Origin: Streptomyces sp. NBC_00285
GTDB lineage: Bacteria; Actinomycetota; Actinomycetes; Streptomycetales; Streptomycetaceae
Assembly: GCF_036174265.1 (NCBI RefSeq)
Contig: NZ_CP108055.1
Coordinates: forward strand, 1,054,001 to 1,118,000
DNA: 64,000 bases
Direction: 5' to 3'
Of this stretch, positions 18,323 to 28,031 are shown in pieces (position 1 is the stretch's first letter; each line of letters begins with the position of its first letter). The translations under genes were made by a program, and so were the position numbers. The notes beneath the pieces are model-generated. The model was not told the origin of the DNA, did not search any database, and saw nothing but the letters and a program-made list of their open reading frames with translations.

Positions 18323-19558
18323 TCACTTACGGCCCGGCGTCCAGTTCATGCCCCAGTTGTAGACGTGGTCCACCGTGCGCTGCGGGCTCACCCCCCGGTC
18401 GGGGACCAGGTAGCGGGCCTCACGCTGGACGACGAGGTCGTCGCCGGTGTTGGTGATCAGGGCGAGGGCGCACACCGTCGAGGGCACGGTGCACTCGTCG
18501 AGGGAGAACTCGATCGGGCCGCCATCCTGCGTCTGGAGCGTGACCGTGGCGTGCAGGTCGGCGAAGGACCGCGCGCCCTCGTAGATGGTCACGAAGACGA
18601 GGATGCGCCGGAAGTCCCGGGTGTGGTCGAGATTCACGGTGAGGTTCTCGCCGCCGGCGTTCGAACCGGTGCGGTCGTCGCCGTCGAGCTGGATGTACGG
18701 CGGCTGGTGCAGGGCTCCATAGGCGTTGCCCAGTGCCTGTACGACGCCTTTGCGGCCGTCGGTGAGTTCGTACAGGGCGCACAGGTCGAGGTCGAGGTCC
18801 GCGTGCATGGCCGTCGCGCGGCCGCGCTTGCTGCCCCAGCCCGAGAACTGTTTGTGCACCTGCCAGTTGAGGTTCACGCGCATCGCACCCGAGGTGCCGC
18901 CCTGTTTGGTGAGGGAGACCGAGGGAGCCGACTTGGTGAGCGTGACTTTGGTGAGGCGGACCGGTTGCGCGGTGGGCGGGGGCGGCGGCGCGGGCGCGCT
19001 GACCGGGGGCGCGGTGACGGGCGCGGCCTGCTGGGGTTCGTCCACGGTGATTCCGAAGTCCGTTGCCAGACCTTCCAGTCCGCTGTCGTACCCCTGCCCC
19101 ACGGCACGGAACTTCCAGGCGCCCTGACGACGGTAGAACTCACCGAGGACGAAAGCGGTTTCTACAGTGGCGTCCATGCTGTCGAACCGTGCGGCGACAG
19201 TGCCCTGCGCCGCGTCCCGGACCTCGATGCACAGATCCGGAACCCGCGCGAAGGTCCCGCCGTCCGCGGAAGCGGCGAGCACGACGGTCTCCACCGACGG
19301 CTCCACGCGCGCGAGGTCGACGAGCAGTGTGTCGGTCACCTGTGCACCGTCGGTCCGCTTGCCCTCGTGGCGGACCGCTCCGGAGACGTGCTCGGGCTGG
19401 TTGTAGAAGACGAAGTCGGCGTCGGAGCGAACCTTTCCTCCGACCAGCAGCAGGGCCGAGGCATCCGCGTGAGGGACTCCCGGTCCGGAACGCCAGCTCA
19501 ATTCGACGCGCAGTGCCGTCGTCGGCACCGGAACGTTCGACCCTTTCGACATTGACAT
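18323..19558 (-). CDS. TerD-TerA fusion, tellurium-resistance/stress-response protein
   Basis: A 411-residue cytoplasmic protein. The N-terminal half (about residues 1-170) is a TerD domain ([50 protein letters not shown]), a calcium-binding fold found across Ter stress proteins. A proline-rich linker ([12 protein letters not shown]) follows. The C-terminal half resembles TerA, with [21 protein letters not shown] and [16 protein letters not shown], both rich in acidic residues that could bind calcium. Ter proteins associate with the membrane in tellurite, phage and oxidative stress responses. No other ter gene is local. ATG 19558 was chosen; 19570 and 19552 are alternatives. Confidence 0.85.
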   Translation of the reverse strand: MSMSKGSNVPVPTTALRVELSWRSGPGVPHADASALLLVGGKVRSDADFVFYNQPEHVSGAVRHEGKRTDGAQVTDTLLVDLARVEPSVETVVLAASADGGTFARVPDLCIEVRDAAQGTVAARFDSMDATVETAFVLGEFYRRQGAWKFRAVGQGYDSGLEGLATDFGITVDEPQQAAPVTAPPVSAPAPPPPPTAQPVRLTKVTLTKSAPSVSLTKQGGTSGAMRVNLNWQVHKQFSGWGSKRGRATAMHADLDLDLCALYELTDGRKGVVQALGNAYGALHQPPYIQLDGDDRTGSNAGGENLTVNLDHTRDFRRILVFVTIYEGARSFADLHATVTLQTQDGGPIEFSLDECTVPSTVCALALITNTGDDLVVQREARYLVPDRGVSPQRTVDHVYNWGMNWTPGRK

Positions 19559-19851
19559 GTGCGCCCCCATCAGGTGTCGGCAGGCCAGGACGCGCCCCGG
19601 GCGGTCCCTCTGCGTTCTACCCGTTCAACCTATTCCCCCAGGACAGCGAACTCCCATCCCACGCACAGGAAGATCGCCGGTCGACCGCCGGTAACCCGCT
19701 GGGAACTCGGCCTTTACACGACCCGGGGACGGTTTGGCGTCCTTTTTTGCCGAGTTCGCTCGCATTGGGGATCCCACGTCACTGCCGACACGGAAAACAA
19801 CCCTCTTATCGGTCTCCCCAACCAGCACATCGTGGGCTTACCTTATGTGCC

Positions 19852-20292
19852 ATGACCTCCCCCCGCTCCACTTATGGCGGCGGCTACTACTCCGCCTCCT
19901 TCCCGGACACTCCGATCTACGACTCGCTCGTGGCCGAGCGGGGCACCCCGCAGATCGCCCCGATCCGGGTCCCTGCCATGTACGACGTCCCGGTCAGCAA
20001 CCTGCCGGCGCTGCCGTCTGCGCTGCCCGCTCTTCCCGCGGGCCCCTCTCAGTACGCCTACGGCTATCCGCAGGCGCAGCAGCCCTCTCCCCTGCAGCAG
20101 GCGCCCGCGGCGTACATCCCGCAGCAGGCCGCCGCACCGCGCGGTTATCCCGGGCCGCAGCAGCAGCAGCCGCGTCCTGCGGCTCCCGGTATGGGCACGG
20201 GCTACGAGGCGATGCGCCCCGCGGCTCCCCGGCCCGCACAGGCGGCCCCCTACCAGGACCCTTACAACAACCAGCAGTACCGCGGGTACTGA
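19852..20292 (+). CDS. Proline/glutamine-rich Streptomyces protein (DUF6643-like)
   Basis: A 146-residue protein whose N-terminus (TSPRSTYGGGYYSASFPDTP) and central IAPIRVPAMYDVPVSNLPALPS match a short Streptomyces-specific family that I remember as DUF6643. The C-terminal half is low-complexity Pro/Gln/Ala/Tyr with short PQQ and YPQ repeats and is probably disordered. There are no transmembrane segments or catalytic motifs. It has a long (293-base) upstream region shared with the divergent terD-terA gene. Function unknown. Confidence 0.75.
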   Translation: MTSPRSTYGGGYYSASFPDTPIYDSLVAERGTPQIAPIRVPAMYDVPVSNLPALPSALPALPAGPSQYAYGYPQAQQPSPLQQAPAAYIPQQAAAPRGYPGPQQQQPRPAAPGMGTGYEAMRPAAPRPAQAAPYQDPYNNQQYRGY

Positions 20293-20335
20293 TTCCCCCT
20301 CCCCGGCCGTCGGTGCCTCCTGGCACGATGGCTTC

Positions 20336-21163
20336 ATGGGGAATGCGCAACTGCTGTCGATTCACGTCCATCCGGTCAAGGCGTTCCGGGGTCTGGCGCT
20401 CCGGGAGGCCGAGGTGGAGCCCTGGGGGCTGGCCGGAGACCGGCGCTGGGCGCTGGTCGACGACGGGGGAAAGGTCGTCACACAGCGACAGCAGCCGCGC
20501 CTCGCGCTGGCCGCCGCCGAGCTGATGCCCGGCGGCGGCGTCGCTCTGTCCGCGCCCGGCATGGATCCGCTGACCGTCCCGGTTCCCGGGCCTGCCGAGA
20601 CCGTCACCCTCGACCTCTTCGGGGACAAGGTCGAGGGCGTGCCCGCCGCCGACGCGGCCGCGCACTCCTGGTGCAGCGACTACCTCGGCAGCACGGCCCG
20701 CCTCGTCCATCTGGACGACCCCGCCACCCGGCGCCCGATCGACCCCGAGTACGCGCTGCCGGGCGAGACCGTCACCTTCGCCGACGGATATCCCCTGCTG
20801 CTCGCCTCCACGGCCTCCCTCGACGCACTCAACTCGCTGATCTCCGAGGGCCGGCACGCGGCCGACGGCCCGCTGCCCATGAACCGGTTCCGGCCGAACG
20901 TCGTCGTGGACGGCAGCGCTGCCTGGGCCGAGGACGACTGGTCGCTCATCACGATCGGTGACGTCACCTTCCGGGTGGCCAAGATGTGCGGGCGGTGCGT
21001 CGTGACCACGACCGACCAGGCCGACGCCGTCCGCGGCAAGGAGCCCCTGCACACCCTGGGCCGCCACCGCCGCTTCGGCAGCAAGCTGGTCTTCGGACAG
21101 AACCTGGTACCCCGGTCCCGCGGCACGATCCGGGTCGGTGATCCGGTCAGGATTCTCGAATAG
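20336..21163 (+). CDS. MOSC domain-containing protein (YcbX-like)
   Basis: A 275-residue MOSC_N plus MOSC protein. The N-terminus LLSIHVHPVKAFRGLALREA is the typical barrel strand, RFRPNVVVDGSAAWAEDDW is the MOSC signature and the conserved cysteines appear in KMCGRCVVTTTDQ. This wording is closer to YcbX/mARC-type proteins, which use molybdenum cofactor to reduce N-hydroxylated compounds, than the other MOSC protein at 1864-2709 is. It starts 44 bases after the DUF6643-like gene and could share its transcript. Partner reductase not seen locally. Confidence 0.87.
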   Translation: MGNAQLLSIHVHPVKAFRGLALREAEVEPWGLAGDRRWALVDDGGKVVTQRQQPRLALAAAELMPGGGVALSAPGMDPLTVPVPGPAETVTLDLFGDKVEGVPAADAAAHSWCSDYLGSTARLVHLDDPATRRPIDPEYALPGETVTFADGYPLLLASTASLDALNSLISEGRHAADGPLPMNRFRPNVVVDGSAAWAEDDWSLITIGDVTFRVAKMCGRCVVTTTDQADAVRGKEPLHTLGRHRRFGSKLVFGQNLVPRSRGTIRVGDPVRILE

Positions 21164-21390
21164 GTGACCGTGCGGGCCGGCCGTCGTGGAGGCGGCCGCG
21201 GACAAGGTTCCGTCAAAGGTCGACCTGCGCCCGGACGACGGGAACCCGGCCCGGGGGCCTGCGCGTTGGGGCCTTCATGAGGAGTTCATGAGAGGACCGG
21301 GCCGCAGGTGATTTCGCTCTCTCTTCGGCCTGTGCCGCGCCTGAACTGCTCGGCCGGGGGTTATCACGGAGCGGGAAGGGGGTGCCGACG

Positions 21391-21996
21391 GTGCGAGCGA
21401 TCAGCGGACTCTGGCGTTGGCGGCGCAATCCACTGCGCCGCGGGACGGACCTTGCCGAGGCCTGGGTGGGCCTCGTGGCCCTGGTACTGATCCTGGTCGG
21501 CGGACCGGTGATCGGCGCTCTCACGGGCGGGGCGGCCCAGGACGCTCTGCAGCGGACCGCTCGGGCACAGCTCGAGTCCCGCCACCTGGTGACGGCGACG
21601 GTGATCCGCAAGCTGAACCGCTCACCGCTGGACGCCGATCCCGAGACCTCCTCCGGGCGGGATCTGCGAAGCCGCGTGGTGGCCGACTGGACGGCGCCGG
21701 ACGGCACCACGCACGAGGGCAAGGTCATGGCCGATCTCCAGAGCCCGCACGCCGGCGACCACTTCGGCATGTGGACGGACCTGCACGGGCGGACGGCGGC
21801 CCGGCCGCTGGACTCCGCCACCGCCACCACCCACGCCGTCCTCGCCGGCACAGGCGCGGCCCTGCTGACCGCGGGCGTGATCGAGGGCGCTCGGCGGTTC
21901 GCGCTCTGGCGCATGATCCGTCGCCGGTACGCCCGTTGGGACCGGGCCTGGGACCGCGCAGGACCGGACTGGGGCCGGACCGGCACCGGCAGTTGA
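21391..21996 (+). CDS. Rv1733c-like membrane protein
   Basis: A 201-residue protein with two transmembrane helices (about residues 23-44 and 150-170) that flank an extracytoplasmic beta-rich domain. The N-terminus RAISGLWRWRRNPLRRGTDL and the segment VVADWTAPDGTTHEGKV are typical of the Rv1733c family known from the mycobacterial dormancy regulon and widespread in Streptomyces. GTG 21391 was chosen because the GGGGG tract ends about eight bases upstream; GTG 21382 is possible. Function unknown. It precedes the beta-helix/AAA gene by 111 bases on the same strand. Confidence 0.75.
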   Translation: MRAISGLWRWRRNPLRRGTDLAEAWVGLVALVLILVGGPVIGALTGGAAQDALQRTARAQLESRHLVTATVIRKLNRSPLDADPETSSGRDLRSRVVADWTAPDGTTHEGKVMADLQSPHAGDHFGMWTDLHGRTAARPLDSATATTHAVLAGTGAALLTAGVIEGARRFALWRMIRRRYARWDRAWDRAGPDWGRTGTGS

Positions 21997-22107
21997 CGGC
22001 CTTGCGGCTCTGGTCAACCCACCACCCACGCGCACGCTACGGTGGACCGGCCGGGGTTCCTCGGCAGCACAAACCCGTGTACGACGACGTGGGGGCACAG
22101 CAACGCC

Positions 22108-24543
22108 ATGGCACAGGGCACGGTCCAGGTGACGCACACCGGTACATCGCGGTGGCGGCGCCGCACGGGTGAGTACGCGTCCCTCGCCGCCGCCCTGGAG
22201 GCCGCGGCCGACGGTGACGTTCTGACGGTCGCGCCCGGCACCTACCGGGAGAACCTCGTTCTGCAGCGGGCGGTGACCCTGCGCGGCCCGGAGGGATCCC
22301 CCGGCTCCGTGCGCATCGCGCCCGTGGACGGGGTGCCGCTGACCGTGCGTGCCTCCGCGGTCGTCCAGGACCTGCACGTGGAGGGCCAGGACGCGGCCGC
22401 GCCCGCCCTGCTCGTCGAGGAGGGCACCCCGGAGCTCATCGACATCCGGGTGATCACCCGGTCCGCGGCCGGTATCGAAGTGCGCGGGGGCGCGCGGCCG
22501 ACCGTCCGGCGCTGCACCGTGGACAACCCGGCCGGCGTCGGCATCGCCGTGCTGGACAGCGCGGGAGGCGTGTTCGAGGAGTGCGAGATCGTGGCGGCGG
22601 GCCAGTCCGGCGTCGCCGTCCGCGGTGGCGCCCACCCCCGTCTGGAGCGCTGCCGGGTCCACCACACCTCGGGCGCGGGTCTTTCGGTGACCGGCGAGAA
22701 CTCCGCGCTCGAGGCCGTGGGTTGTGAGGTCTACGAGGTCCGTGGCAGCGGGGTCCAGATCACCGGCCGGGCCACCGCGCACCTCACCGACTGCGATGTG
22801 CACCGCACCACCACCGACGGCGTCACGCTCGACACCGATGCGGTGCTGACCCTGGCCGACTGCCGTATCCACGACATCCCGGAGAACGCGGTCGACCTGC
22901 GCTCCCGGTCGGTCCTGACCCTGACCCGCACCACGGTGCGGCAGTTCGGGCGCAACGGTCTGTCGGTGTGGGATCCGGGCACGCGCGTGGACGCCAACCA
23001 GTGCGAGATCTTCGACAGCACGGGCGACTACCCGGCCGTCTGGGTCAGCGACGGCGCCACGGCGGTGCTCGACTCCTGCCGGGTGCACGACGTACCGGAC
23101 GCCCTGTTCGTCCTGGACCGCGGCTCCCGCGCGGACGTCGTCGACAGCGACATCTCCCAGGTGCGCAACACGGCGGTGTCGGTCAGTGACGGCGCCACCG
23201 CACAGCTCGACGACTGCCGGATCCGGGATGCGGCGACCGGCGCCTGGTTCCGCGACCACGGCAGCGGCGGAACTCTCAACAACTGCACCTTCGACGGCAC
23301 CCAGACGGGCGTGATCGTCACCAAGGGCGCCGACCCGACGCTGGAGCGCTGCACCGTCGACTCCCCGGCCGAGGCCGGCTTCTATGTGTCCGCGGGCGGC
23401 CGCGGAAGCTTCCTGAACTGCCGGGTGACCGGCAGCGGCGGCTACGGCTTCCACGTGATAGACGGCTGTCGCACGACGCTCAGGAAGTGCCGGACGGAGC
23501 GGTGCGCGCGCGGGGGTTACGAGTTCGCAGACACCCCGGACGCGGCGGCCGGCGCGGGACCCGTCGTCGAGGACTGCACGAGCGACGAGAGCGGCGGTCC
23601 GACACCGCCGGCGGCCCGGGAGACGGCCGTACTGACGGAGTCCCTGTCCCCCGGTCTGCTGGGCTCCATCCCCGGGCAGCGCATCACCGAGCAGGAACCG
23701 CTGGTCCCCCCTGCCGAGCCGGACAAGGCGACGCGCACCTCGAAGGCCGTCCTCGGTGAGCTCGACGCGCTGGTGGGCCTGGACAGCGTCAAGCGGGAGG
23801 TCCGGGCGCTCACCGACATGATCGAGGTGGGCCGGCGCCGCCAGCAGGCCGGCCTCAAGGCCGCTTCGGTCAAGCGCCACCTGGTCTTCACGGGCTCCCC
23901 CGGCACCGGCAAGACGACGGTGGCCCGGCTCTACGGCGAGATCCTCGCGTCCCTCGGTGTGCTGGAGAAGGGACACCTCGTCGAGGTGTCCCGCGTCGAC
24001 CTGGTGGGCGAGCACATCGGCTCCACCGCGATCCGCACCCAGGAGGCCTTCGACAGGGCGCGCGGCGGAGTGCTGTTCGTCGACGAGGCGTACGCGCTGT
24101 CGCCGGAGGACTCGGGCCGGGACTTCGGCAAGGAGGCCATCGACACGCTGGTCAAGCTGATGGAGGACCACCGGGACGCGGTCGTGGTGATCGTCGCGGG
24201 CTACACCGCCGAGATGGAGCGGTTCCTCTCGGTCAACCCGGGTGTGGCCTCCCGTTTCTCACGGACCATCACCTTCAGCGACTACAACCCCGAGGAACTC
24301 CTCAGCATCGTGGAACAGCAGGCCGAGGAGCACGAGTACCGGCTGGCCCCGGGCGCCCCGAAAGCCCTGCGGAAGTACTTCACGGTGCTGCCCAAGGGGC
24401 CCGCGTTCGGCAACGGCCGTACCGCGCGCCAGACCTTCGAGGCGATGGTGGAGAGGCACGCGAGCCGGGTCGCCCAGGTGGCCGACCCGACCACGGACGA
24501 TCTGACGCTGCTCTACGCCGAGGACCTGCCCGAGCCGTCCTGA
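22108..24543 (+). CDS. Right-handed beta-helix repeat / AAA+ ATPase fusion protein
   Basis: An 811-residue, probably cytoplasmic protein. Residues about 15-500 are a long parallel beta-helix of pectate-lyase-like coils with a 20-24-residue period, with repeated wording such as LERCRVHHTSGAGL, LTDCDVHRTTTDGV and LDDCRIRDAATGAW. After a linker, residues about 545-811 form an AAA+ domain of the CbxX/CfqX/SpoVK/EccA type. Walker A GSPGTGKTT is near residue 596, Walker B VLFVDEAYAL near 655, and VASRFSRTITF carries the arginine-finger region. The gene order (Rv1733c-like protein before, membrane hydrolase after) gives no direct role. EccA-type AAA domains serve ESX/type VII secretion, but no other ESX gene is present. 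The 3' end overlaps the next gene by 31 bases. Confidence 0.9.
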   Translation: MAQGTVQVTHTGTSRWRRRTGEYASLAAALEAAADGDVLTVAPGTYRENLVLQRAVTLRGPEGSPGSVRIAPVDGVPLTVRASAVVQDLHVEGQDAAAPALLVEEGTPELIDIRVITRSAAGIEVRGGARPTVRRCTVDNPAGVGIAVLDSAGGVFEECEIVAAGQSGVAVRGGAHPRLERCRVHHTSGAGLSVTGENSALEAVGCEVYEVRGSGVQITGRATAHLTDCDVHRTTTDGVTLDTDAVLTLADCRIHDIPENAVDLRSRSVLTLTRTTVRQFGRNGLSVWDPGTRVDANQCEIFDSTGDYPAVWVSDGATAVLDSCRVHDVPDALFVLDRGSRADVVDSDISQVRNTAVSVSDGATAQLDDCRIRDAATGAWFRDHGSGGTLNNCTFDGTQTGVIVTKGADPTLERCTVDSPAEAGFYVSAGGRGSFLNCRVTGSGGYGFHVIDGCRTTLRKCRTERCARGGYEFADTPDAAAGAGPVVEDCTSDESGGPTPPAARETAVLTESLSPGLLGSIPGQRITEQEPLVPPAEPDKATRTSKAVLGELDALVGLDSVKREVRALTDMIEVGRRRQQAGLKAASVKRHLVFTGSPGTGKTTVARLYGEILASLGVLEKGHLVEVSRVDLVGEHIGSTAIRTQEAFDRARGGVLFVDEAYALSPEDSGRDFGKEAIDTLVKLMEDHRDAVVVIVAGYTAEMERFLSVNPGVASRFSRTITFSDYNPEELLSIVEQQAEEHEYRLAPGAPKALRKYFTVLPKGPAFGNGRTARQTFEAMVERHASRVAQVADPTTDDLTLLYAEDLPEPS

Positions 24544-26852
24544 GACCGCGGGCCCGGCACGTCCGGTCGGAGCCTGCCCAGCAGTTTCGCCCGCTCCTCG
24601 GCGAACGCCGGGTCGGCCTGGTAGTCGGAGTGACCGAGGATCGGCGCGGGCAGCGGGTGCAGGTCGGTGCGGCCGTAGACCAGCGGGTCCTTCAGTGGTT
24701 CCCGGTCCACCTCGGGGCCGCAGTCGCCGGGCAGCCGGACTGGGCCGCCGATGGGGTCGGTGAGCCGGTGGAGGTTGCGCCAGCAGTCCACGTCGTGGTG
24801 CAGGGCGGTGAGGGCGGCCGGGCCGAAGTGTGCCGGGAACCAGCGGCCGTAGAGGCGTTCCAGCGGGGAGCCGTAGGTCAGCAGGGCGACCCGTTTGCGG
24901 ACCGCCGGCTCCAGCTGCCAGGCCGCGGCGGCCGCGAGCACGCTGCCCTGGGAGTGTCCGGAGAGAACCAGCCTGCCGCGAGTGGCCCGGGTCCAGGTCG
25001 CCATCCGCCAGGTCAGGTCGGGTACCGCGCGCTCGGCGTAGCAGGGCGGGGCGAAGGGGTGGGCCGCGCGGGGCCAGAACGTGCCGACGTCCCAGAGGAT
25101 GCCGATGGTGCGTCGGGCGGAGGGGTCCTTGTAGGCGCGTCTGCCCCACGTGACGAACACGAGGAAGCCGAGGCCGATCAGCCAGGATCCGAGGGCCTGT
25201 GCGCTCTCCGCCGCACCCTCGACGAAGGCGTACGACCCCTCGGCGGCCTTGGCCGGTGTCCTGTGGGAGGTCAGCGCGCCCACGAGGGCTCCGGCGCCGA
25301 GCAGCAGGGTGCTGGCCGACGTCACTCCGAGCAGGCGCGGTCCCCGGTCCGTCAGCGCGGCCATGGCGCGGGTCCTGGCGATGTGCCGGGTGCGTGCCGC
25401 GTCCTTGGGTTCTTCGGGGTACTCGCTCTCCACCGTGGCCAGTTGATCTCGGCCGGCCCGCAGGGTCCGCCGGCCGAGCCAGGCGCAGTGCCCCAGCAGC
25501 ACGAGGAGGACCAGCGGGATCACGGACGCCTGCCAGGTCAGCAGGACCGGCGGTCCTGGGATGCTCGCGCCGGTGCCGTCCAGCCAGTCCGCCACCCGCT
25601 GCGACACGCCGCCGGACATCACCCCGCCCAGGGCGCAGGCCAGCATCGCCACGGCGGGTCCGCCCAGGCCGCGCATGGCGGCGCGCGGTTCGGGGTGCGT
25701 CCGGTACAGCACGTGGGCGACCGCGGCGAGGGCGAGGACCAGTACTCCCTGGACGAAGGTGATGCCACCGAAGGCCGCGTCCCCCGGGAGCCGTCCGTGC
25801 GACTGCCACCCGGGCCGTTCCCACCCGGCGTACACCGCGGCGAGGGCGAGCAGGAGGAGCGCGGTGAGCGGCAGACGTCGTACGAGGTTCTCGTCGAGGA
25901 TCCGGTCGAGGTGCCTCTCGCTGCGGCCGCGGCGGCACACCACCCACACGACGGCGACCCCAACGGCGACGAGGCCCGTCTGCAGGAGCCTGCCGAGGGT
26001 GTCGAGCAGGGCGGGGCCGCCCGGCTCGCGGTCGAAGCGGGCGGCCGTCGAGCCGACCGCCGCGGCGATCGTCAGCAGTCCCGCGGCGGTGTGGGCCGCA
26101 CGCAGGCGGGCGACCAGGCGGCGGCCGTACCAGAAGCCGGGCCGGCCGAGCGCGGTGCGGTCGCGGTCCTCCTCGGGCTCGCCTGCCCGGGACATGGGCT
26201 GCTGTGACTCGTACGCCCTCCAGGTGCGGTGGGACAGATACCAGAGCAGGCCGGTGAGCGCGGCCGGGACGAGAGAGGCGAGGGCGAGGCGGCGGCCCGG
26301 CCTGCTCCACCAGCCGGCGTTCGAGTCCTCGGGCGACAGGAATCCCAGCCAGGAGTGCGACTGGGCGCACGCGTGCGTGCCCGCGCACTGCCAGGCCGCG
26401 AGATCGAGGGCGACCTCACAGGCCGCGGCGACCAGCAGGACCGTCAGGGTCAGGCCCGCGAGCCGCACCAGCAGGCCGTACAACCGCACCGTCCGTGTGC
26501 GGCCGCGCGCGGTGGGGCGCATCCAGTGGGCGAGGTTGACCACCATGAACGGCAGCAACAGCAGCCACAGGGCGCGGGTGCCGTTGCCGGAGGTGAGGTT
26601 GCACCAGACGTACGCCTCGGGCACCGGACCGGTGCGGCCGTTGCCGGTCTCTGCGGTCTCCGCGTCGACGTCGTCGGCGCGCCGGAAGACGGCGGCGACG
26701 TCGTCACCGGTGATCCGCACCGTGCGCGGGTCGTCGAGCATCTTCTCCGGCGTGGTGCCGCCCACTCCGTGGACCAGGAGTTCCAGGGCGGTGCCGGATT
26801 CTTCGGGCCGGGCGGCGGAGCCGTCCGTGCCCGTGGCCGGGACATGTTCCAC
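24513..26852 (-). CDS. Large membrane protein with alpha/beta-hydrolase (lipase-like) C-terminus
   Basis: A 779-residue protein. The N-terminus carries LELLVHGVGGTTPEKML, an oxyanion-type HG motif of alpha/beta hydrolases. About ten transmembrane segments run from residue 100 to 580. The C-terminal soluble part has RLVLSGHSQGSVLAAAAAW, with the nucleophile elbow GHSQG, followed by LTYGSPLERLYGR. An HG motif at the start and a nucleophile elbow at the end suggest one hydrolase domain interrupted by the membrane region. The GTG at 26852 has GGGGGAAG nine bases upstream. It converges on the beta-helix/AAA gene with a 31-base overlap. The substrate is unknown. Confidence 0.72.
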   Translation of the reverse strand: MEHVPATGTDGSAARPEESGTALELLVHGVGGTTPEKMLDDPRTVRITGDDVAAVFRRADDVDAETAETGNGRTGPVPEAYVWCNLTSGNGTRALWLLLLPFMVVNLAHWMRPTARGRTRTVRLYGLLVRLAGLTLTVLLVAAACEVALDLAAWQCAGTHACAQSHSWLGFLSPEDSNAGWWSRPGRRLALASLVPAALTGLLWYLSHRTWRAYESQQPMSRAGEPEEDRDRTALGRPGFWYGRRLVARLRAAHTAAGLLTIAAAVGSTAARFDREPGGPALLDTLGRLLQTGLVAVGVAVVWVVCRRGRSERHLDRILDENLVRRLPLTALLLLALAAVYAGWERPGWQSHGRLPGDAAFGGITFVQGVLVLALAAVAHVLYRTHPEPRAAMRGLGGPAVAMLACALGGVMSGGVSQRVADWLDGTGASIPGPPVLLTWQASVIPLVLLVLLGHCAWLGRRTLRAGRDQLATVESEYPEEPKDAARTRHIARTRAMAALTDRGPRLLGVTSASTLLLGAGALVGALTSHRTPAKAAEGSYAFVEGAAESAQALGSWLIGLGFLVFVTWGRRAYKDPSARRTIGILWDVGTFWPRAAHPFAPPCYAERAVPDLTWRMATWTRATRGRLVLSGHSQGSVLAAAAAWQLEPAVRKRVALLTYGSPLERLYGRWFPAHFGPAALTALHHDVDCWRNLHRLTDPIGGPVRLPGDCGPEVDREPLKDPLVYGRTDLHPLPAPILGHSDYQADPAFAEERAKLLGRLRPDVPGPRSQDGSGRSSA

Positions 26853-27142
26853 TGTTTCGCACTTCCCCCGTGACGCGCTGCAGGCATCTGTCCGTGCGGG
26901 CACAAGGATCGCCCGTCGGGCGTGTTGCGCACACCTCTCGTCACGGAATCTCCCCGATCCGGAGAACTTCGGGAAGCCTGGTGGCGCTCCGGTGGCATGA
27001 CCGCGACGGGACGGTCGGTGGCGCGACGGGAGGGAGCCCGTGCGAGTATGGGACGTCCGCACGCCAGGGACGGCCAAAATGTGCTTGTCGGAGCGGGTGT
27101 ACGGCGTGTGAGTCGGATTGTGGCGAAAGGACCGGAGCGTAC

Positions 27143-27982
27143 GTGAGCGAGAATCAGAACCTCCTCGCGGAGCAGCGGCGCGCTCTGATCCTGGACGAGG
27201 TCCGGCGCCGAGGCGGGGTACGCGTCAACGAGCTGACCCGCAAGCTCGGCGTGTCGGACATGACCGTTCGGCGCGATCTCGACGCGCTGGCACGTCAGGG
27301 TGTGCTGGAGAAGGTGCACGGCGGCGCGGTTCCCGTGGTCGAGGCGAGCACGCACGAGCCGGGTTTCGAGGCGAAGTCCGGCTTGGAGCTGACCGCCAAG
27401 GAGGACATCGCACAGTCCGCGGCGGAGCTGGTCGCGCCGGGGACCGCCATCGCGTTGTCGGGCGGTACGACGACGTACGCGCTGGCCCACCATCTGCTCG
27501 ACGTCCCGGATCTGACCGTCGTCACCAACTCGGTGCGGGTCGCCGACGTCTTCCACGCGGCGCAGCGCACCACGGGCCCCCGTCAGGGCGCGGCCACCGT
27601 CGTGCTGACCGGCGGGGTACGCACTCCTTCCGACTCGCTGGTGGGGCCGGTGGCCGACCAGGCGATCGGGGCGCTCCACTTCGACGTGCTCTTCCTCGGT
27701 GTGCACGGGATATCGGTCGAGGCCGGTCTGTCGACGCCGAACCTCGCCGAGGCGGAGACCAACCGCCGCCTCGTGCAGTCGGCGCGGCGCGTCGTGGTGG
27801 TCGCCGACCACACCAAGTGGGGGACGGTGGGCCTGAGTTCGTTCGCCTCGCTGGAGCAGGTCGACACGCTGGTGACGGACGCGGGGCTGCCCTCGGCGGC
27901 GCGCGCGGAGATCTCCGAGCATCTGCGGCGACTGGTGGTGGCCGGTGAGAGCGGTGTGGCCGTTGAGGGTACTGACAGCTGA
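27143..27982 (+). CDS. DeoR/GlpR-family transcriptional regulator
   Basis: A 279-residue sugar-metabolism repressor. The N-terminal DeoR helix-turn-helix is clear (ILDEVRRRGGVRVNELTRKL then GVSDMTVRRDLDALARQGVL, each within residues 18-58), followed by the HGGAV signature. The C-terminal domain is the DeoRC sugar-phosphate-binding fold with LSGGTTTYALAHHL, VVTNSVRVAD and ADHTKWG. Such proteins bind phosphorylated sugars. No sugar operon is immediately adjacent, so its target may be distant or itself. The SRPBCC gene follows after 49 bases. Confidence 0.92.
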   Translation: MSENQNLLAEQRRALILDEVRRRGGVRVNELTRKLGVSDMTVRRDLDALARQGVLEKVHGGAVPVVEASTHEPGFEAKSGLELTAKEDIAQSAAELVAPGTAIALSGGTTTYALAHHLLDVPDLTVVTNSVRVADVFHAAQRTTGPRQGAATVVLTGGVRTPSDSLVGPVADQAIGALHFDVLFLGVHGISVEAGLSTPNLAEAETNRRLVQSARRVVVVADHTKWGTVGLSSFASLEQVDTLVTDAGLPSAARAEISEHLRRLVVAGESGVAVEGTDS

Positions 27983-28000
27983 CTGAGCGACAGTTAAGGT

Positions 28001-28030
28001 GACACCTCCTGAGCACACCTGGGGGGTGTC
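28001..28030 (+). promoter_or_regulatory. Hairpin covering the ribosome binding site of the SRPBCC gene
   Basis: GACACCTCC (28001-28009) can pair with GGGGGTGTC (28022-28030; one G-U pair) around a 12-base loop. The right arm contains the only purine-rich ribosome binding site for the ATG at 28032, so the fold would hide it. It could equally be a DNA operator or a terminator for the DeoR gene. Confidence 0.45.
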
Positions 28031-28031
28031 C

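Noticed and set aside
21622..24171. 849-codon open frame on the minus strand opposite the beta-helix/AAA gene
   Set aside because: Antisense to two recognised genes; repetitive composition mirrors the beta-helix repeats, no family features.
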